Assembly: GCF_015356825.1 (NCBI RefSeq)
Contig: NZ_JAACYW010000032.1
Span: 1-63,103 of the forward strand
From: Catenulispora rubra
Lineage (GTDB): Bacteria > Actinomycetota > Actinomycetes > Streptomycetales > Catenulisporaceae
Direction of reading: 5' to 3'
Length of the DNA stretch: 63,103 nt
Positions 8,730 to 17,835 of this stretch are shown piece after piece (position 1 is the first letter of the stretch; every line of letters starts with the position of its first letter). A program made the translations under genes and the position numbers. A model generated the notes under the pieces. It was given only the letters and a program-made list of their open reading frames with translations. It was not told where the DNA came from and made no database searches.

Positions 8730-9919
8730 CGCAGGGCCGCTCCCAGCGGGCTGAACTCCGCACGGACCCGGAATCGTTCGCCGTCGTTGTCGATCGTCAG
8801 GCGTCCGCTGGAGGACTCGACGCGTTCGCGCATCCCCACGAGCCCGAGTCCGCCGCCCAGGCTGGAGCCGGGGGAGGACCGGCCGACGCGGTTCTCCACG
8901 GTGACGCAGATTCTGCCGTCGCGTTCGTGCACGTCTACCGTCGCCGTGCCTTGTCCGTGTCGGTGGGCGTTCGTCAGCGCTTCTTGGACGACTCGGTAGA
9001 CCGTGACGCCGACGCTGGGCTCCACGAAAACGGTGGGGACGTCAATCGAGGGCCGGATGTCCAGGCCGATGCTCTCGAACGAACCGATGAGTCCTTCCAA
9101 GCTGCTCAGCGCCGGGATCGGTCGGAGCGCTTCAGCGTCTGACACGTCGTCTGCGCGGCGCAGGAGCGTGAGAATCCGCTGTGTCTCGACGACCACGGTG
9201 CGGGCGGCGGACCTGGCCGAGACGAGGGCCTGCCGGGAGGCCTCGGAGCCCTCCGAGCCCTCGGGGAGCCCGATCTCCGCGACTCCCAGGTGCATGCTCA
9301 GCAGCGCGACCTGGTGGCCGACGACGTCGTGCAGGTCCCGGGCGATCCGCAGCCGTTCCTCGACCACCCGCCGGGTGGCTTCGATCTCGCGGGTGGCGAT
9401 GGCGCTCGCGGCGCGTTCGGCCAACATCGACCACCGGTCGCGGTGGATGCGTAGCGCGGCGCCGGTCGCTCCTCCCGCGATCGCCGAGAAGAGGGCGGCG
9501 GCGCCCACGACGGCGCCGCCACGGAACCCTCCCACCGTCATGAACGCGCCCAGGAAGGACGCCGCCACGACGGCGATGCCGAGCAGCGCCTGTTTGCCCC
9601 GGAAGGTGACCGAGAACAGCACCAGGACCGCCATCATCCACACCGACAGGGGATCCCGGCCCACCGCGGTGACGGCGAAGGACGCCGCGCTCGTCACGGC
9701 CAGTCCGGCCCACGGCCACCGCCACGACAGGGCGACGCCGCCCCCGGCGAGGAGCACGGCGAGGGCGGTCGGCCAGCCCGAGCCCCGCACCAGCACGGCC
9801 ACGATCTGACCGGCGAACACCAGCGCGGCCACGGAGTAGGCGGCGAGATGCAGCACCTCGGGGCGGCGGATCCACAGGGGCGTCGCGGTCCCTTGGTGGT
9901 CGTCCTGTGGGGTGACCAT
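8726..9919 (-). CDS. Sensor histidine kinase (HisKA_3 / DesK-NarX type)
   Basis: This is a 397-residue membrane histidine kinase. Five to six hydrophobic helices occupy roughly residues 20-150 with almost no extracytoplasmic loop. They are followed by the HisKA_3 phospho-acceptor motif RIARDLHDVVGHQVALL and an HATPase domain with VVQEALTNAHRHG (N box) and GGGLGLVGMRERV (G box). The absence of a large sensor loop suggests it senses a membrane or lipid signal, which is inference. The ATG at 9919 is taken as start although the upstream site is weak; an in-frame GTG at 9937 is possible. It is coupled to the response regulator by a 4-bp overlap. Confidence 0.9.
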   Translation of the reverse strand: MVTPQDDHQGTATPLWIRRPEVLHLAAYSVAALVFAGQIVAVLVRGSGWPTALAVLLAGGGVALSWRWPWAGLAVTSAASFAVTAVGRDPLSVWMMAVLVLFSVTFRGKQALLGIAVVAASFLGAFMTVGGFRGGAVVGAAALFSAIAGGATGAALRIHRDRWSMLAERAASAIATREIEATRRVVEERLRIARDLHDVVGHQVALLSMHLGVAEIGLPEGSEGSEASRQALVSARSAARTVVVETQRILTLLRRADDVSDAEALRPIPALSSLEGLIGSFESIGLDIRPSIDVPTVFVEPSVGVTVYRVVQEALTNAHRHGQGTATVDVHERDGRICVTVENRVGRSSPGSSLGGGLGLVGMRERVESSSGRLTIDNDGERFRVRAEFSPLGAALR

Positions 9920-9951
9920 GGCTTGATTCTCGTTCACGTGTGGCGCGGTCG

Positions 9952-10030
9952 CGTACTTCGAACGATGTAGATGGTGAATCCGCTCCGCGCTCCGCCGACG
10001 GGGGCGGAGAACTACTTCGTTCGAAGTACG
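9952..10030. promoter_or_regulatory. Perfect 14-bp inverted repeat flanking the divergent kinase/membrane-protein control region
   Basis: CGTACTTCGAACGA at 9952-9965 and its exact reverse complement at 10017-10030 are separated by 51 bases. Each copy has a TTCGAA core. The pair lies between the kinase-regulator operon (leftward) and the membrane protein at 10121 (rightward), as expected for two binding sites of the response regulator. The target is inferred. Confidence 0.5.
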
Positions 10031-10120
10031 TGGCGTTGCTCGAAGGCGCCGAGACTCCTTCGCAGGGCGGCGCCCAACCGGGTCGCTGCACAATCCTCAT
10101 CGAAACTCTACGGAGCAGCC

Positions 10121-10690
10121 ATGACTCTCACCGCCACGTCCGACCAGGCCACCTCGGCTCCCACCCTGCGCCGGCTGTACATCGTCCGCTTCGTTTTCGC
10201 CGCGGTCTGGGCGGCGCTCCTGCCGGTGCTCGGCTCCGATCTCAAGCCTGCGACGAAGATCCTGCTGTTGCTCTATCCCGCCTTCGACGTGGCCGCGGCC
10301 GTCGTCGACGCCAAGACCTCACGGGCCACTCGGTCCATCAAGGGCCTCTACGCCAACATGGCCATCAGCGCCGCCGCCGCGGTCGGCCTGGCCGTCGCCG
10401 GCAGCTCCGGGACCGCCGACGTCCTGCGCGTCTGGGGAGCCTGGGCCATTGCGTCGGGCCTGGTCCAGCTCGTCGTGGCGCTGCTGCGCCGCTCGATGGG
10501 CGGTCAGTGGGCCATGATCCTTAGCGGCGGCCTCTCGGTGCTGGCCGGGGCCTCGTTCCTTGCCAGCTCCACCAAGACCGATCCCTCGTTGAAGGTCCTC
10601 GCTGGCTATGCCGCGCTTGGTGGCATCTTCTTCCTCGTCTCCGCGCTCCGACTGCCCCGCGCTGCCAAGACCGCGGCGGCGGAGTACTGA
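10121..10690 (+). CDS. Small multi-pass membrane protein (HdeD/DUF308-like)
   Basis: This is a 189-residue integral membrane protein with about six hydrophobic stretches, starting LYIVRFVFAAVWAALLPVL and ending GYAALGGIFFLVSALRLP. The arrangement and length resemble the HdeD/DUF308 family. No catalytic motif is visible. The ATG at 10121 follows CGGAGCAGCC. It is divergent from the two-component operon across a long perfect inverted repeat, so it may be a regulated target, by inference. Confidence 0.7.
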   Translation: MTLTATSDQATSAPTLRRLYIVRFVFAAVWAALLPVLGSDLKPATKILLLLYPAFDVAAAVVDAKTSRATRSIKGLYANMAISAAAAVGLAVAGSSGTADVLRVWGAWAIASGLVQLVVALLRRSMGGQWAMILSGGLSVLAGASFLASSTKTDPSLKVLAGYAALGGIFFLVSALRLPRAAKTAAAEY

Positions 10691-10723
10691 GCGGTCCCCA
10701 TCGCCTTCGCCGTCGGAAAGCAC

Positions 10724-11542
10724 TTATACCCCGGACGCCTGTTGCCCCCTGCCGCGAATCCAGTAGTGCAGGTCGACTGCTCCCTGCGGGCCCATGACCG
10801 TCACGGCGGACCTGGTGGAGGCGAAATAGCAGCCGATGTCGAGTATCGGCACGTCGCTCTCCACGGTGTAGCGCCGGTAGTGGACGCCCGCCGCCTCGGC
10901 GAGGGTGATGAGGCTTGGCTCGTCGAATCCCAGGACGGGGAGGTTTGCCAGGCGGTGCGAGTGCTCGTTGAGGAGCAGCAGCCAGCGGACGGCTTGGCCG
11001 TCTGATACGGCTGCGATCTCGACGAGGTCGGCGGACTCGCTTGGCAAGGGGCGTTGCGGGCCGAGATACCGACGCGCCCGCCATTCCTCCGGCACGCCGC
11101 CGGATCGGACCGTCCATGCCTCGGAATCGCCCCACTGATTGCTCGCGGTCACCAGCCCCCGGCCGTCGCAGCCGATGCCGCCGCGTTCGAACCAGCCGGC
11201 CTGCCCGCCTGGTCCGTCCGTTGCGGGGCGGATGAACATCGGCCGGTTCGTGCCCGCGTTGAAGTCGCGGGCCTCGGCCACCGTGAGCGGAGGCATGGAC
11301 TCGGCGGCCAGATCGGCCCACGTCTGTTTGAGCTGCTGCTTCCGCTTTCTCCGCCAGGGATCGTCGATGACGCTTCGGGAAGCCGCTCCCCAGACCGCGA
11401 CAATGACCGCACCGCCGACAATCTGCACCTTGAGGGTCACGATACCCGCCAGGAAGATCACCGCTGCGAACGCAAGAATGCACCGAGAGACTAACGTTCC
11501 GGGCGTTGGCCGGGAGCGGGCTAACGGAGTAGACGCTGACAT
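10724..11542 (-). CDS. Membrane-anchored protein of unknown function
   Basis: This is a 272-residue protein I do not recognise. Two adjacent N-terminal hydrophobic segments (about residues 18-55, CILAFAAVIFLAGIV and VGGAVIVAVWGAA) are followed by a basic stretch (RRKRKQQ) and a soluble domain of about 200 residues with several Trp and Gly-rich strands. By the positive-inside rule the soluble part probably faces the cytoplasm. No ribosome site decides the start; an in-frame ATG at 11578 is an alternative. It is convergent with the HdeD-like gene. Confidence 0.6.
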   Translation of the reverse strand: MSASTPLARSRPTPGTLVSRCILAFAAVIFLAGIVTLKVQIVGGAVIVAVWGAASRSVIDDPWRRKRKQQLKQTWADLAAESMPPLTVAEARDFNAGTNRPMFIRPATDGPGGQAGWFERGGIGCDGRGLVTASNQWGDSEAWTVRSGGVPEEWRARRYLGPQRPLPSESADLVEIAAVSDGQAVRWLLLLNEHSHRLANLPVLGFDEPSLITLAEAAGVHYRRYTVESDVPILDIGCYFASTRSAVTVMGPQGAVDLHYWIRGRGQQASGV

Positions 11543-11694
11543 CTCGCGTTGGGGAACTTGCCGACGGCGAAAACGCACAAGCCGAGGCTAGACCGACACC
11601 GACACCCCATCAACGAGAGCGGACACCTGCAAAATCAGAAAGCCATAACAACGGCGCGCGGTAGTCGACGCGGAGGCGCATCCTACGGACGGGA

Positions 11695-11723
11695 CGCGGC
11701 CACCATTCGCGGGGGTGGCCGCG
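11695..11723. other. 10-bp perfect stem-loop just before the helicase gene
   Basis: CGCGGCCACC (11695-11704) pairs exactly with GGTGGCCGCG (11714-11723) across a 9-base loop. It ends 22 bases before the helicase GTG. No U-run follows. It could shape the mRNA leader or act as an operator. Confidence 0.45.
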
Positions 11724-11745
11724 GTTAAACTGGCGAGACCATGCT

Positions 11746-14031
11746 GTGCCAACCACCGAGGACCGGGTTTCCCGGCTGCGCTCAGTGCCCAGGAAGTATG
11801 TGTCGCCTGTGAGTGAGTCCGAGCCCGCCGGCGAGCTCCAGCTTGAGGCCGCGGTGGAGCGCCTGATCTTTGTGCGCGCCGACGAGTACACCGTTGTCCG
11901 CTTACTCTCCGAGGAGCAGGGGGAGTTCACGGCTGCCGGGGCGGCGCTGGCGGGCGTGCAGCCCGGTTCCGTCGTGCTGCTGAGCGGGCGGTGGGTGCAG
12001 CACTCCCGGTTCGGGACGCAGCTGTCGGTGTCCTCGTGCGAGTGCGTGTTGCCGTCGCACATCCGCGGTATCCGCATGTACCTGGGCTCGGGTCTGATCC
12101 GCGGCATCGGACCGAGCCTGGCCACGGCGATCGTCGAGCACTTCGGCGAGGACACGCTGAAGGTCATCGACGCCGATCCGGAGCGGCTCACCGAGGTCAA
12201 CGGGATCGGCGCGGTCCGCAAGGACCGGATCGTGTCGTCCTGGGTCGGGCAGAAGGTGATCCGGGACCTGATGGTCGTGCTCCAGGGGTTCGGGATCTCG
12301 CCGCTGATGGCCGCGAAGATCTATGCGGAGTTCGGGGCGGACTCGCTGGTCGTGGTGCGCAAGGATCCGTACCGGCTCATCGAGAAGGTCCGTGGCATCG
12401 GCTTCACGATCGCCGACAAGATCGCCCTGGCCTCGGGCGTCGCCGAGCAGGATCCGACGCGTCTGCGGGCGGCGTTGATCGACCGGCTGGATACCGCGCG
12501 GCGGGACGGCCATTGCTATGTGAACCACACACGCCTGCTCGTCGACGCTGCCCGCCTGGTGGGGCAGGACCGCGAACTGGTACGCATCGAACTGGAGCAG
12601 TTGGCCGCGCAGCGGGCGGTGATCGTCGAGCCCGATCCGAACCCCGATCCGGACGAGCCCGGCCCGTCTGCGACGGTCGTCTTCGCCAAGGCCCTGCACA
12701 ACACCGAGCGGTCCCTGGCCGCGGCGATCACCAAGCTGCTGCACGCCGACTCGGACGTTCCCGCCGCGGCCCGACGACGTGCCGAGACCCTCGACGTCGA
12801 CCACCCCGATCTGCACGAGGGCCAGCAGGCGGCGGTGCGGATGGCGCTGACTCACACCGTGTCGGTGCTCACGGGAGGCCCGGGGTGTGGCAAGAGCCAT
12901 ACCGTCAAGACGATCGCGCAGATCGTGAAGGCCTGCGGCGGGAGGGTGACGCTGGCGGCGCCCACGGGCAAGGCCGCCAAGCGCCTCTCGGAGCTGGCCG
13001 GGATGCCGGCGATGACCGTGCACCGGCTGGTGGCCGACCTGCCCGACGCCGACCCCGACGCCTTGTTCGACGACAGCCCGCTGATGGCCGACCTGATCGT
13101 CGTCGACGAGGCGTCGATGCTGGACGTGTTCCTCGGCCTCAAACTAGCCCGTCAGGTCCCGACCGGTACGCACCTGCTGCTCGTCGGGGACGTCGACCAG
13201 CTGCCGTCCATCGGTCCGGGCAGTGTCCTGAACGATCTGCTGCGGGTCCCGGAGATCGCGCGAACCGAGCTGACGCACGTGTTCCGCCAGGGCGAGGGCT
13301 CCTCCATCACCGCGAACGCCTACCTGATCCGCGCCGGACGGATGCCGAATCCGCGCACGAGCGAGTTCTGGTTCGACCAGGTCGAGGACCCGGGGAAGGT
13401 CGCGGAGCGCATCCTGGAGATCGCCACGGTCCGGATCCCGACCTCTCATGGCGTCCCGCCGTCCGACGTCCAGGTCTTGGCGCCGACCCGCCGTGGCGTG
13501 ACCGGAACCGTGGAGCTGGGGCGCCGCCTGCAGGAACGCCTCAACCCCGCTGACCCGGAGAAGAACGAGTACTGGGCCGGCGCCTCGGTGTTCCGGATCG
13601 GGGACAAGGTGATGCCGATCCGCAACGACCCGAACAAGGGCAGCTCCGGAATCTTCAACGGAACCACCGCTGTCGTCTCCGGTCTCGACCCGCAGTCGCG
13701 GACCGTGCAACTGCGCACTGACGACGGCGACTTCGCGGTCTACGACTTCGACGAGCTCGACGACCTGCTGCACGCCTACGCCATCAGCGTCCACCGCTCC
13801 CAAGGCAGCGAGTACCCCTACGTCGTCGCGCCGCTGACCACGGAGACGGGGCCGCTGATGCTGTACCGGAACCTGCTGTACACGTTGGTCACCCGGGCCA
13901 GGAAGCTCGTCGTCCTCGTCGGGCAGCGGCGTGCGCTGGAAATCGCCGTCCACAGCGCTGGCCGGGATCGCAACACCGCCCTGGCCCAGCGGCTCCAGGC
14001 CGTGCTGGACAGTGGTACTCGATCAGCTTGA
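11746..14031 (+). CDS. recD2: RecD2-like ATP-dependent helicase (SF1B)
   Basis: This is a 5'-3' superfamily 1 DNA helicase of the stand-alone RecD2 type, 761 residues. The N-terminal OB-like part (to about residue 95) is followed by helix-hairpin-helix repeats (GLIRGIGPSLATAIVEHFG, EVNGIGAVRKDRI, VRGIGFTIADKIA). The motor carries Walker A GGPGCGKSHT, motif Ia APTGKAAKRL, Walker B LIVVDEASMLD, LVGDVDQLPSIGPG, THVFRQ and the C-terminal AISVHRSQGSEYP motif. The GTG at 11746 is the longest start; GTG 11809 would remove 21 poorly conserved residues. No RecB/RecC partner lies nearby, consistent with RecD2. Its role would be DNA repair or replication-fork processing. Confidence 0.9.
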   Translation: MPTTEDRVSRLRSVPRKYVSPVSESEPAGELQLEAAVERLIFVRADEYTVVRLLSEEQGEFTAAGAALAGVQPGSVVLLSGRWVQHSRFGTQLSVSSCECVLPSHIRGIRMYLGSGLIRGIGPSLATAIVEHFGEDTLKVIDADPERLTEVNGIGAVRKDRIVSSWVGQKVIRDLMVVLQGFGISPLMAAKIYAEFGADSLVVVRKDPYRLIEKVRGIGFTIADKIALASGVAEQDPTRLRAALIDRLDTARRDGHCYVNHTRLLVDAARLVGQDRELVRIELEQLAAQRAVIVEPDPNPDPDEPGPSATVVFAKALHNTERSLAAAITKLLHADSDVPAAARRRAETLDVDHPDLHEGQQAAVRMALTHTVSVLTGGPGCGKSHTVKTIAQIVKACGGRVTLAAPTGKAAKRLSELAGMPAMTVHRLVADLPDADPDALFDDSPLMADLIVVDEASMLDVFLGLKLARQVPTGTHLLLVGDVDQLPSIGPGSVLNDLLRVPEIARTELTHVFRQGEGSSITANAYLIRAGRMPNPRTSEFWFDQVEDPGKVAERILEIATVRIPTSHGVPPSDVQVLAPTRRGVTGTVELGRRLQERLNPADPEKNEYWAGASVFRIGDKVMPIRNDPNKGSSGIFNGTTAVVSGLDPQSRTVQLRTDDGDFAVYDFDELDDLLHAYAISVHRSQGSEYPYVVAPLTTETGPLMLYRNLLYTLVTRARKLVVLVGQRRALEIAVHSAGRDRNTALAQRLQAVLDSGTRSA

Positions 14032-14036
14032 GGGCC

Positions 14037-14336
14037 TCACGTGCCCGGCACCGTCCGGGTCCAAACCGCGTCCTGGACCTGCTTGACCAGCTCCTCGACC
14101 GCCGGCGGCCAGACGTTCCGGTACTTGCCCCGGTCGGCGCCGATGATCTCGACCATTTTGTCGATCATGTCCTGCGGGTCGTACTGGTCGGCCAGGATCT
14201 CCGCGAAGCCGGCCTTGACGTCCTTGGTCCGGTTGACGTTGACCGAGTCGTCCAGCCAGCGGAAGGTCGTGTCCGCGATGCGGTCGTTGAACCCGGTCCG
14301 ATAGGCACCGGGGTTGTTGGCAGGCCAGGCCGGCAT
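14037..14336 (-). pseudogene. Possible C-terminal remnant of an unrecognised gene
   Basis: The reverse strand encodes about 99 residues (from MPAWPANNPGAYRTG to VWTRTVPGT) with ordinary protein-like composition. There is no ribosome site before the ATG at 14336 and no recognisable domain. Its 5' edge abuts an AraC-type fragment in the opposite orientation within about 20 bp, suggesting a deletion junction. It ends 6 bp after the helicase stop. It may instead be a small intact gene. Confidence 0.4.
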
Positions 14337-14571
14337 GTCACGCCGCACGCTGATCCGCCGCTTCCACACCGACACCGGCCAACCGCCCATGCGCTGGCTG
14401 CTCGACGCAAGGCTCGCCCTCGCCCGCGAACTGCTGGAAGCCACGGATCTGACCGTCGAAGCCGTCGCACGGCGCTGCGGGCTGGGTACGCCGGCCAATT
14501 TCCGAACGCTGTTCAAGGCGCACATCGGAGTACCTCCGCGGACCTACCGGGAGACCTTCACCGCGAGCTGA
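14314..14571 (+). pseudogene. Truncated AraC/GlxA-type regulator (C-terminal HTH only)
   Basis: About 85 codons encode the second half of an AraC DNA-binding domain: GMSRRTLIRRFHTDTGQPP, then LLDARLALARELLEATDL, the HTH EAVARRCGLGTPANFRTLF and the closing PPRTYRETF. Family members have an additional 200-residue DJ-1/PfpI or sensing domain and a first HTH helix before this point, which are missing. No promoter or ribosome site precedes it; the frame opens at a TTG. It is therefore read as a remnant, sharing its broken edge with the opposite-strand fragment. Confidence 0.65.
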
Positions 14572-14771
14572 TACGCAATGCCCAGCTTCGGCTTGACGCC
14601 GTCGCGTGACGAGCGGTTTCAGCGGCGCTTCAGTCGCGTATCAGCGCGCCGGGCGACCATGAAGAAGACGTCGCGGCGAGACCCGCTGCGGCTCGAACCG
14701 GCCCGTCCATGGCACAGATCGACAACGGGTCGCGCTGACCCCTCAAGCCTGACACCTGCTCCGCCCCGATG

Positions 14772-14808
14772 GAGGAGGCTCAGCCCGTACGGCGGGCTGA
14801 GCCTCCTC
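14772..14808. terminator. Strong bidirectional stem-loop terminator
   Basis: GAGGAGGCTCAGCCCG (14772-14787) pairs perfectly with its complement at 14793-14808 around a 5-base loop, giving a 16-bp stem. It lies between the AraC remnant and the 3' end of the leftward SARP gene. There is no U-run, as is common for actinobacterial terminators. Confidence 0.75.
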
Positions 14809-14826
14809 GTGGCATACAGGGCGCTG

Positions 14827-16725
14827 CTAGACGACCCGTAGCCCGACCGCCCGTGGTGTGGCGGTGCCGAGATCGTGTTGTGCCCGCTCGGCGGCGAAGA
14901 CCCGCAGCAGCTCGTGGAGTTCGTAACCGCCGGGTCGGTCAGAGCGCAGGAGATATGTGTCGACCAGGGCCTCCAGAACGCGTTCGGCCTCGGGGGCGGG
15001 AAGCCCGGCTAAGGCTGCCGCTGCCGGCAGGCCGATCGTCGGACCGGTCCGCAGTCCCAGCAGGCAGAACATTCGCTGTGACGGGCTCAGGGATCCGTCG
15101 GGTTCGGCTAGGGCGGCGTATCCGGACTCGAATGCGGCGCGGACGCTGTGGTCTCCATGGCTGAGCTGGTCGAGACCGCCGTCTGCGGTGTGCAGACGGC
15201 TCGCCAGGTCCCGGATCTGCCAGCCCGGCCTGGCGGCCAGGCGCCCGCCGGCCACGCACAGCGCCAGGGGCAGGCCGGCGCAGGATGTCAGGACACTGTC
15301 GATCGCTTCGGGCTCGGCCCTTACCCGTTCGGGGCCGATGATTCGGGCCAGCAGTTCCCGGGCCGGATCATCGGGCAGCACGTCGAGGTCGAGGTGGACC
15401 CATCCCGGCGCGGACGGCCGACGGCTGGTGGTCGCCAGCAGTCCGCAGTGCGCGCCGCCGGGAACCAGTGGCCTGATCTGTGCGGCGTCGCGGGCGTCGT
15501 CGAGGAGGACCAGCACGCGGCGGTCGGCCAGCAGGGTGCGGAACAGGGCACTGCGTTCCTCCTCGTGCTCCGGCACCTCGTCCGGACGTACCCCGAGCTG
15601 GCGCAGGAACATCGCCAGGACAGCCGCGGGCCGGGCCGGTGTCGGCGTCCTACCGCGCAGGTCTGCGAACAGCTGACCGTCCGGGAACCGGCTGCGGACC
15701 CGATGTGCGACGTGAACAGCCAACGCCGTCTTGCCGATTCCGCTCATGCCGCCGATCGTCGCGACCGCGGTCGACGGTGGAGCGAGCGGCGACATGCTCG
15801 CTGCCGGGCGCCCCACTGCCGCCTCGAATGTCCCCTCGAAAACGGCGACGAGCCGCTTGATCTGCGCGTCGCGGCCGATGAGTATCGCGCCGTCGGCCGG
15901 CAGCATCCCGGGATTGGGTGCTGGAGCCGGTCCCGGAATCCGCGGTGGTGCGGGCTCCGCACCCCAGTCGAGTCCGCAGTCTCGGGCGAGAATCCGGGCG
16001 TGGAGCCCGACGAGCTCCGGTCCCGGGCGGACGCCGAGTTCGTCGCGTAGCAGGACGCGAACCCGCTGGTACTCGGCGAGCGCGTCGGCGTGCCGGCCGC
16101 TGCGGTGCAGGGCGAGAATCAGCTGTGCTGGAAACGTCTCGTTGAGAGGGTGTTCGCGGGTCAGCACGCGGAGTTCGGCGATCAGCGCGGCGTGTCGGCC
16201 GAGGTGCAGCTCGGCGTCCACCCGCCAGCCCAGGGCCTGCAGGCGCATCTCCGACAGCCGCTCGCGTTCGGTGGCACACAGGACGTCGCTGTCGACGTCG
16301 GCGACCGGTTCGCCGCGCCACAGGCTCAGCATGCGACTCAGCTCGGTCGCCGCGACGGCCCAGTCCCCCCGCATCACAGCCTGCTGGCCGCGACCGTGGA
16401 GCTCCACGAAGTCGTCCAGGTCGAGCTCGCCGTCCTGGATCCGGATCGCGTACCCGGACTCGGTGGCGCGGATCCGGTCCCGCGCCGCGTCGGCCAGGTT
16501 CCGCCGCAGCCGGAGGATGTGGTTGCTCAGCGAGGCCGCAGCCGACCGGGGCGGACTGTCCCCCCACAGGCCCGACTTGAGGCGCGTGGCCGGCACCGGC
16601 TTGTTGGCCTGCATCAGCAACGCCGCCAGGATGGCGCGCGGCATCGCCGCGGTGATGGGGACCGCCACGCCGTCCCGGGTGACGGTGACCGGACCCAGGA
16701 CGTCGAAGCGCAGGGTCTGGTCCAC
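14827..16725 (-). CDS. SARP-family regulator with NB-ARC NTPase domain (AfsR-like)
   Basis: This is a 632-residue cytoplasmic transcription activator. The N-terminal OmpR-type winged helix (LRFDVLGPVTVTRDG ... LSNHILRLRRNL) joins a bacterial transcriptional activation domain (DLDDFVELHGRGQQAV to HPLNETFPAQLILALHRSGR). An NB-ARC ATPase follows with Walker A GMSGIGKTALA, Walker B VLVLLDDARD, and the GLPLAL motif. Full AfsR adds TPRs; here the protein stops soon after the ATPase, so it is a mid-size SARP. The GTG at 16725 has AAAGGGG upstream; an ATG at 16770 is in frame. Such regulators control secondary metabolism or development; no biosynthetic cluster lies adjacent, so the target is unknown. 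Confidence 0.9.
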   Translation of the reverse strand: MDQTLRFDVLGPVTVTRDGVAVPITAAMPRAILAALLMQANKPVPATRLKSGLWGDSPPRSAAASLSNHILRLRRNLADAARDRIRATESGYAIRIQDGELDLDDFVELHGRGQQAVMRGDWAVAATELSRMLSLWRGEPVADVDSDVLCATERERLSEMRLQALGWRVDAELHLGRHAALIAELRVLTREHPLNETFPAQLILALHRSGRHADALAEYQRVRVLLRDELGVRPGPELVGLHARILARDCGLDWGAEPAPPRIPGPAPAPNPGMLPADGAILIGRDAQIKRLVAVFEGTFEAAVGRPAASMSPLAPPSTAVATIGGMSGIGKTALAVHVAHRVRSRFPDGQLFADLRGRTPTPARPAAVLAMFLRQLGVRPDEVPEHEEERSALFRTLLADRRVLVLLDDARDAAQIRPLVPGGAHCGLLATTSRRPSAPGWVHLDLDVLPDDPARELLARIIGPERVRAEPEAIDSVLTSCAGLPLALCVAGGRLAARPGWQIRDLASRLHTADGGLDQLSHGDHSVRAAFESGYAALAEPDGSLSPSQRMFCLLGLRTGPTIGLPAAAALAGLPAPEAERVLEALVDTYLLRSDRPGGYELHELLRVFAAERAQHDLGTATPRAVGLRVV

Positions 16726-17002
16726 GGAGGACCCCTTTCTGTCAACGCGGTGCGCCCCGCCTGCCGACACCGCCTCGCGCTCATCCTTGGGCCCCCGCCG
16801 CGCCCACGTCGACGTCTACGCGCCAGATGCCGAGACTGCGGGACGTCACGCCTCCCACCTGCGGGGACGCCGGATCCTCGGAAGGTTCCGCGGGACGGCG
16901 GACTCTATGTGCACGGCACAGCACGGCTCGGCACGGCCCGACGCTCGCGCATGCGGGGCGGAACGGCTTGAGTGGCTGCGAAGGCAACGGCGCTGGCGAG
17001 CA

Positions 17003-17653
17003 TCACGAGGGTGACGTGGGACCGTGGCTGTGGCCACCGGCCAATCTCGGCGCTATCGCGTTCGCCGCCGCGAGGGCTTCGTCGCAAACGTGCTCCGTCG
17101 GCAGAGCAAGTCCCACAGGCGGTGGTATCTGCAGGCGGATGTACAGACGAGACCCGGACGTGGCCTCGACCGTCATGTAGCACTCACCCCAGTCAGTGCG
17201 CAGATCCTGCTTACCGGGGCGGCCGTCGTTGGTTGATATGTCGGAGACCTGACCGTCGGCGGGGAAGTCCGTGGTCACATCGCCATAGGGGTTCGCGTCC
17301 AGGTCGATGGACAAGTTTCGGTTGTGACCGAACCAGGCGCAGCCGCTCGCCGTGTAGTCGACCGAAAGAGGAGAAAGGGAGCTCCCTCGCGCGGCAAGCT
17401 TGAGCCGGCTGAGGGTGTCGGCCGGGAGCAACGTGCACGCGTCAACGGTCTGCCACCAGTCATCGGGGTTGTCCGGGTTCGGAGCAGGGGTGTACGGAAC
17501 CGGTGGCAGGTACACGGGTTCGCATGTGCACGCGGCGGGGTCGCAGTGCTCCTTCCCGCTTGCGCAGCTTCCGTCACAGCCGGACAGGCCGGCGATCAGT
17601 AGAACGCCGAAGAGGGCAGCAGCCATGACCGGGGTGAAAGTTCGGCGATCCAT
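17003..17653 (-). CDS. DUF3558-like secreted lipoprotein
   Basis: This is a 216-residue predicted lipoprotein. It has a signal peptide with lipobox LSGC (MAAALFGVLLIAGLSGC), then a Cys-rich stretch and a DUF3558-like domain starting at VDACTLLPADTLSRL and containing GCAWFG, GECYMTVE and a late Cys (HVCDEALAAANAI). DUF3558 proteins are common actinobacterial cell-surface lipoproteins of unclear function. The ATG at 17653 follows GGGGAGG. It has no operon partners. Confidence 0.75.
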   Translation of the reverse strand: MDRRTFTPVMAAALFGVLLIAGLSGCDGSCASGKEHCDPAACTCEPVYLPPVPYTPAPNPDNPDDWWQTVDACTLLPADTLSRLKLAARGSSLSPLSVDYTASGCAWFGHNRNLSIDLDANPYGDVTTDFPADGQVSDISTNDGRPGKQDLRTDWGECYMTVEATSGSRLYIRLQIPPPVGLALPTEHVCDEALAAANAIAPRLAGGHSHGPTSPS

Positions 17654-17835
17654 CGCGGACCTCCCCGTGCGGCCGAAGGACTACACCTCATTTTAAATCA
17701 GGGCACAGCGATACGGAACGGTGCAGGCGCAACGGCGACCTTCTGACCAAGCGGCGTTGCCTCTGCAGCACGCTGAGGTGGCTGCCACAGCCGCAACCGG
17801 AAGCGAGGACCGGTCCTCGAAGGGATAATCTAGAA

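Noticed and set aside
11610..12221. Leftward 203-codon open frame over the start of the helicase gene
   Set aside because: Ser/Arg/Pro-rich with no domain; opposite a well-supported RecD2 start region.
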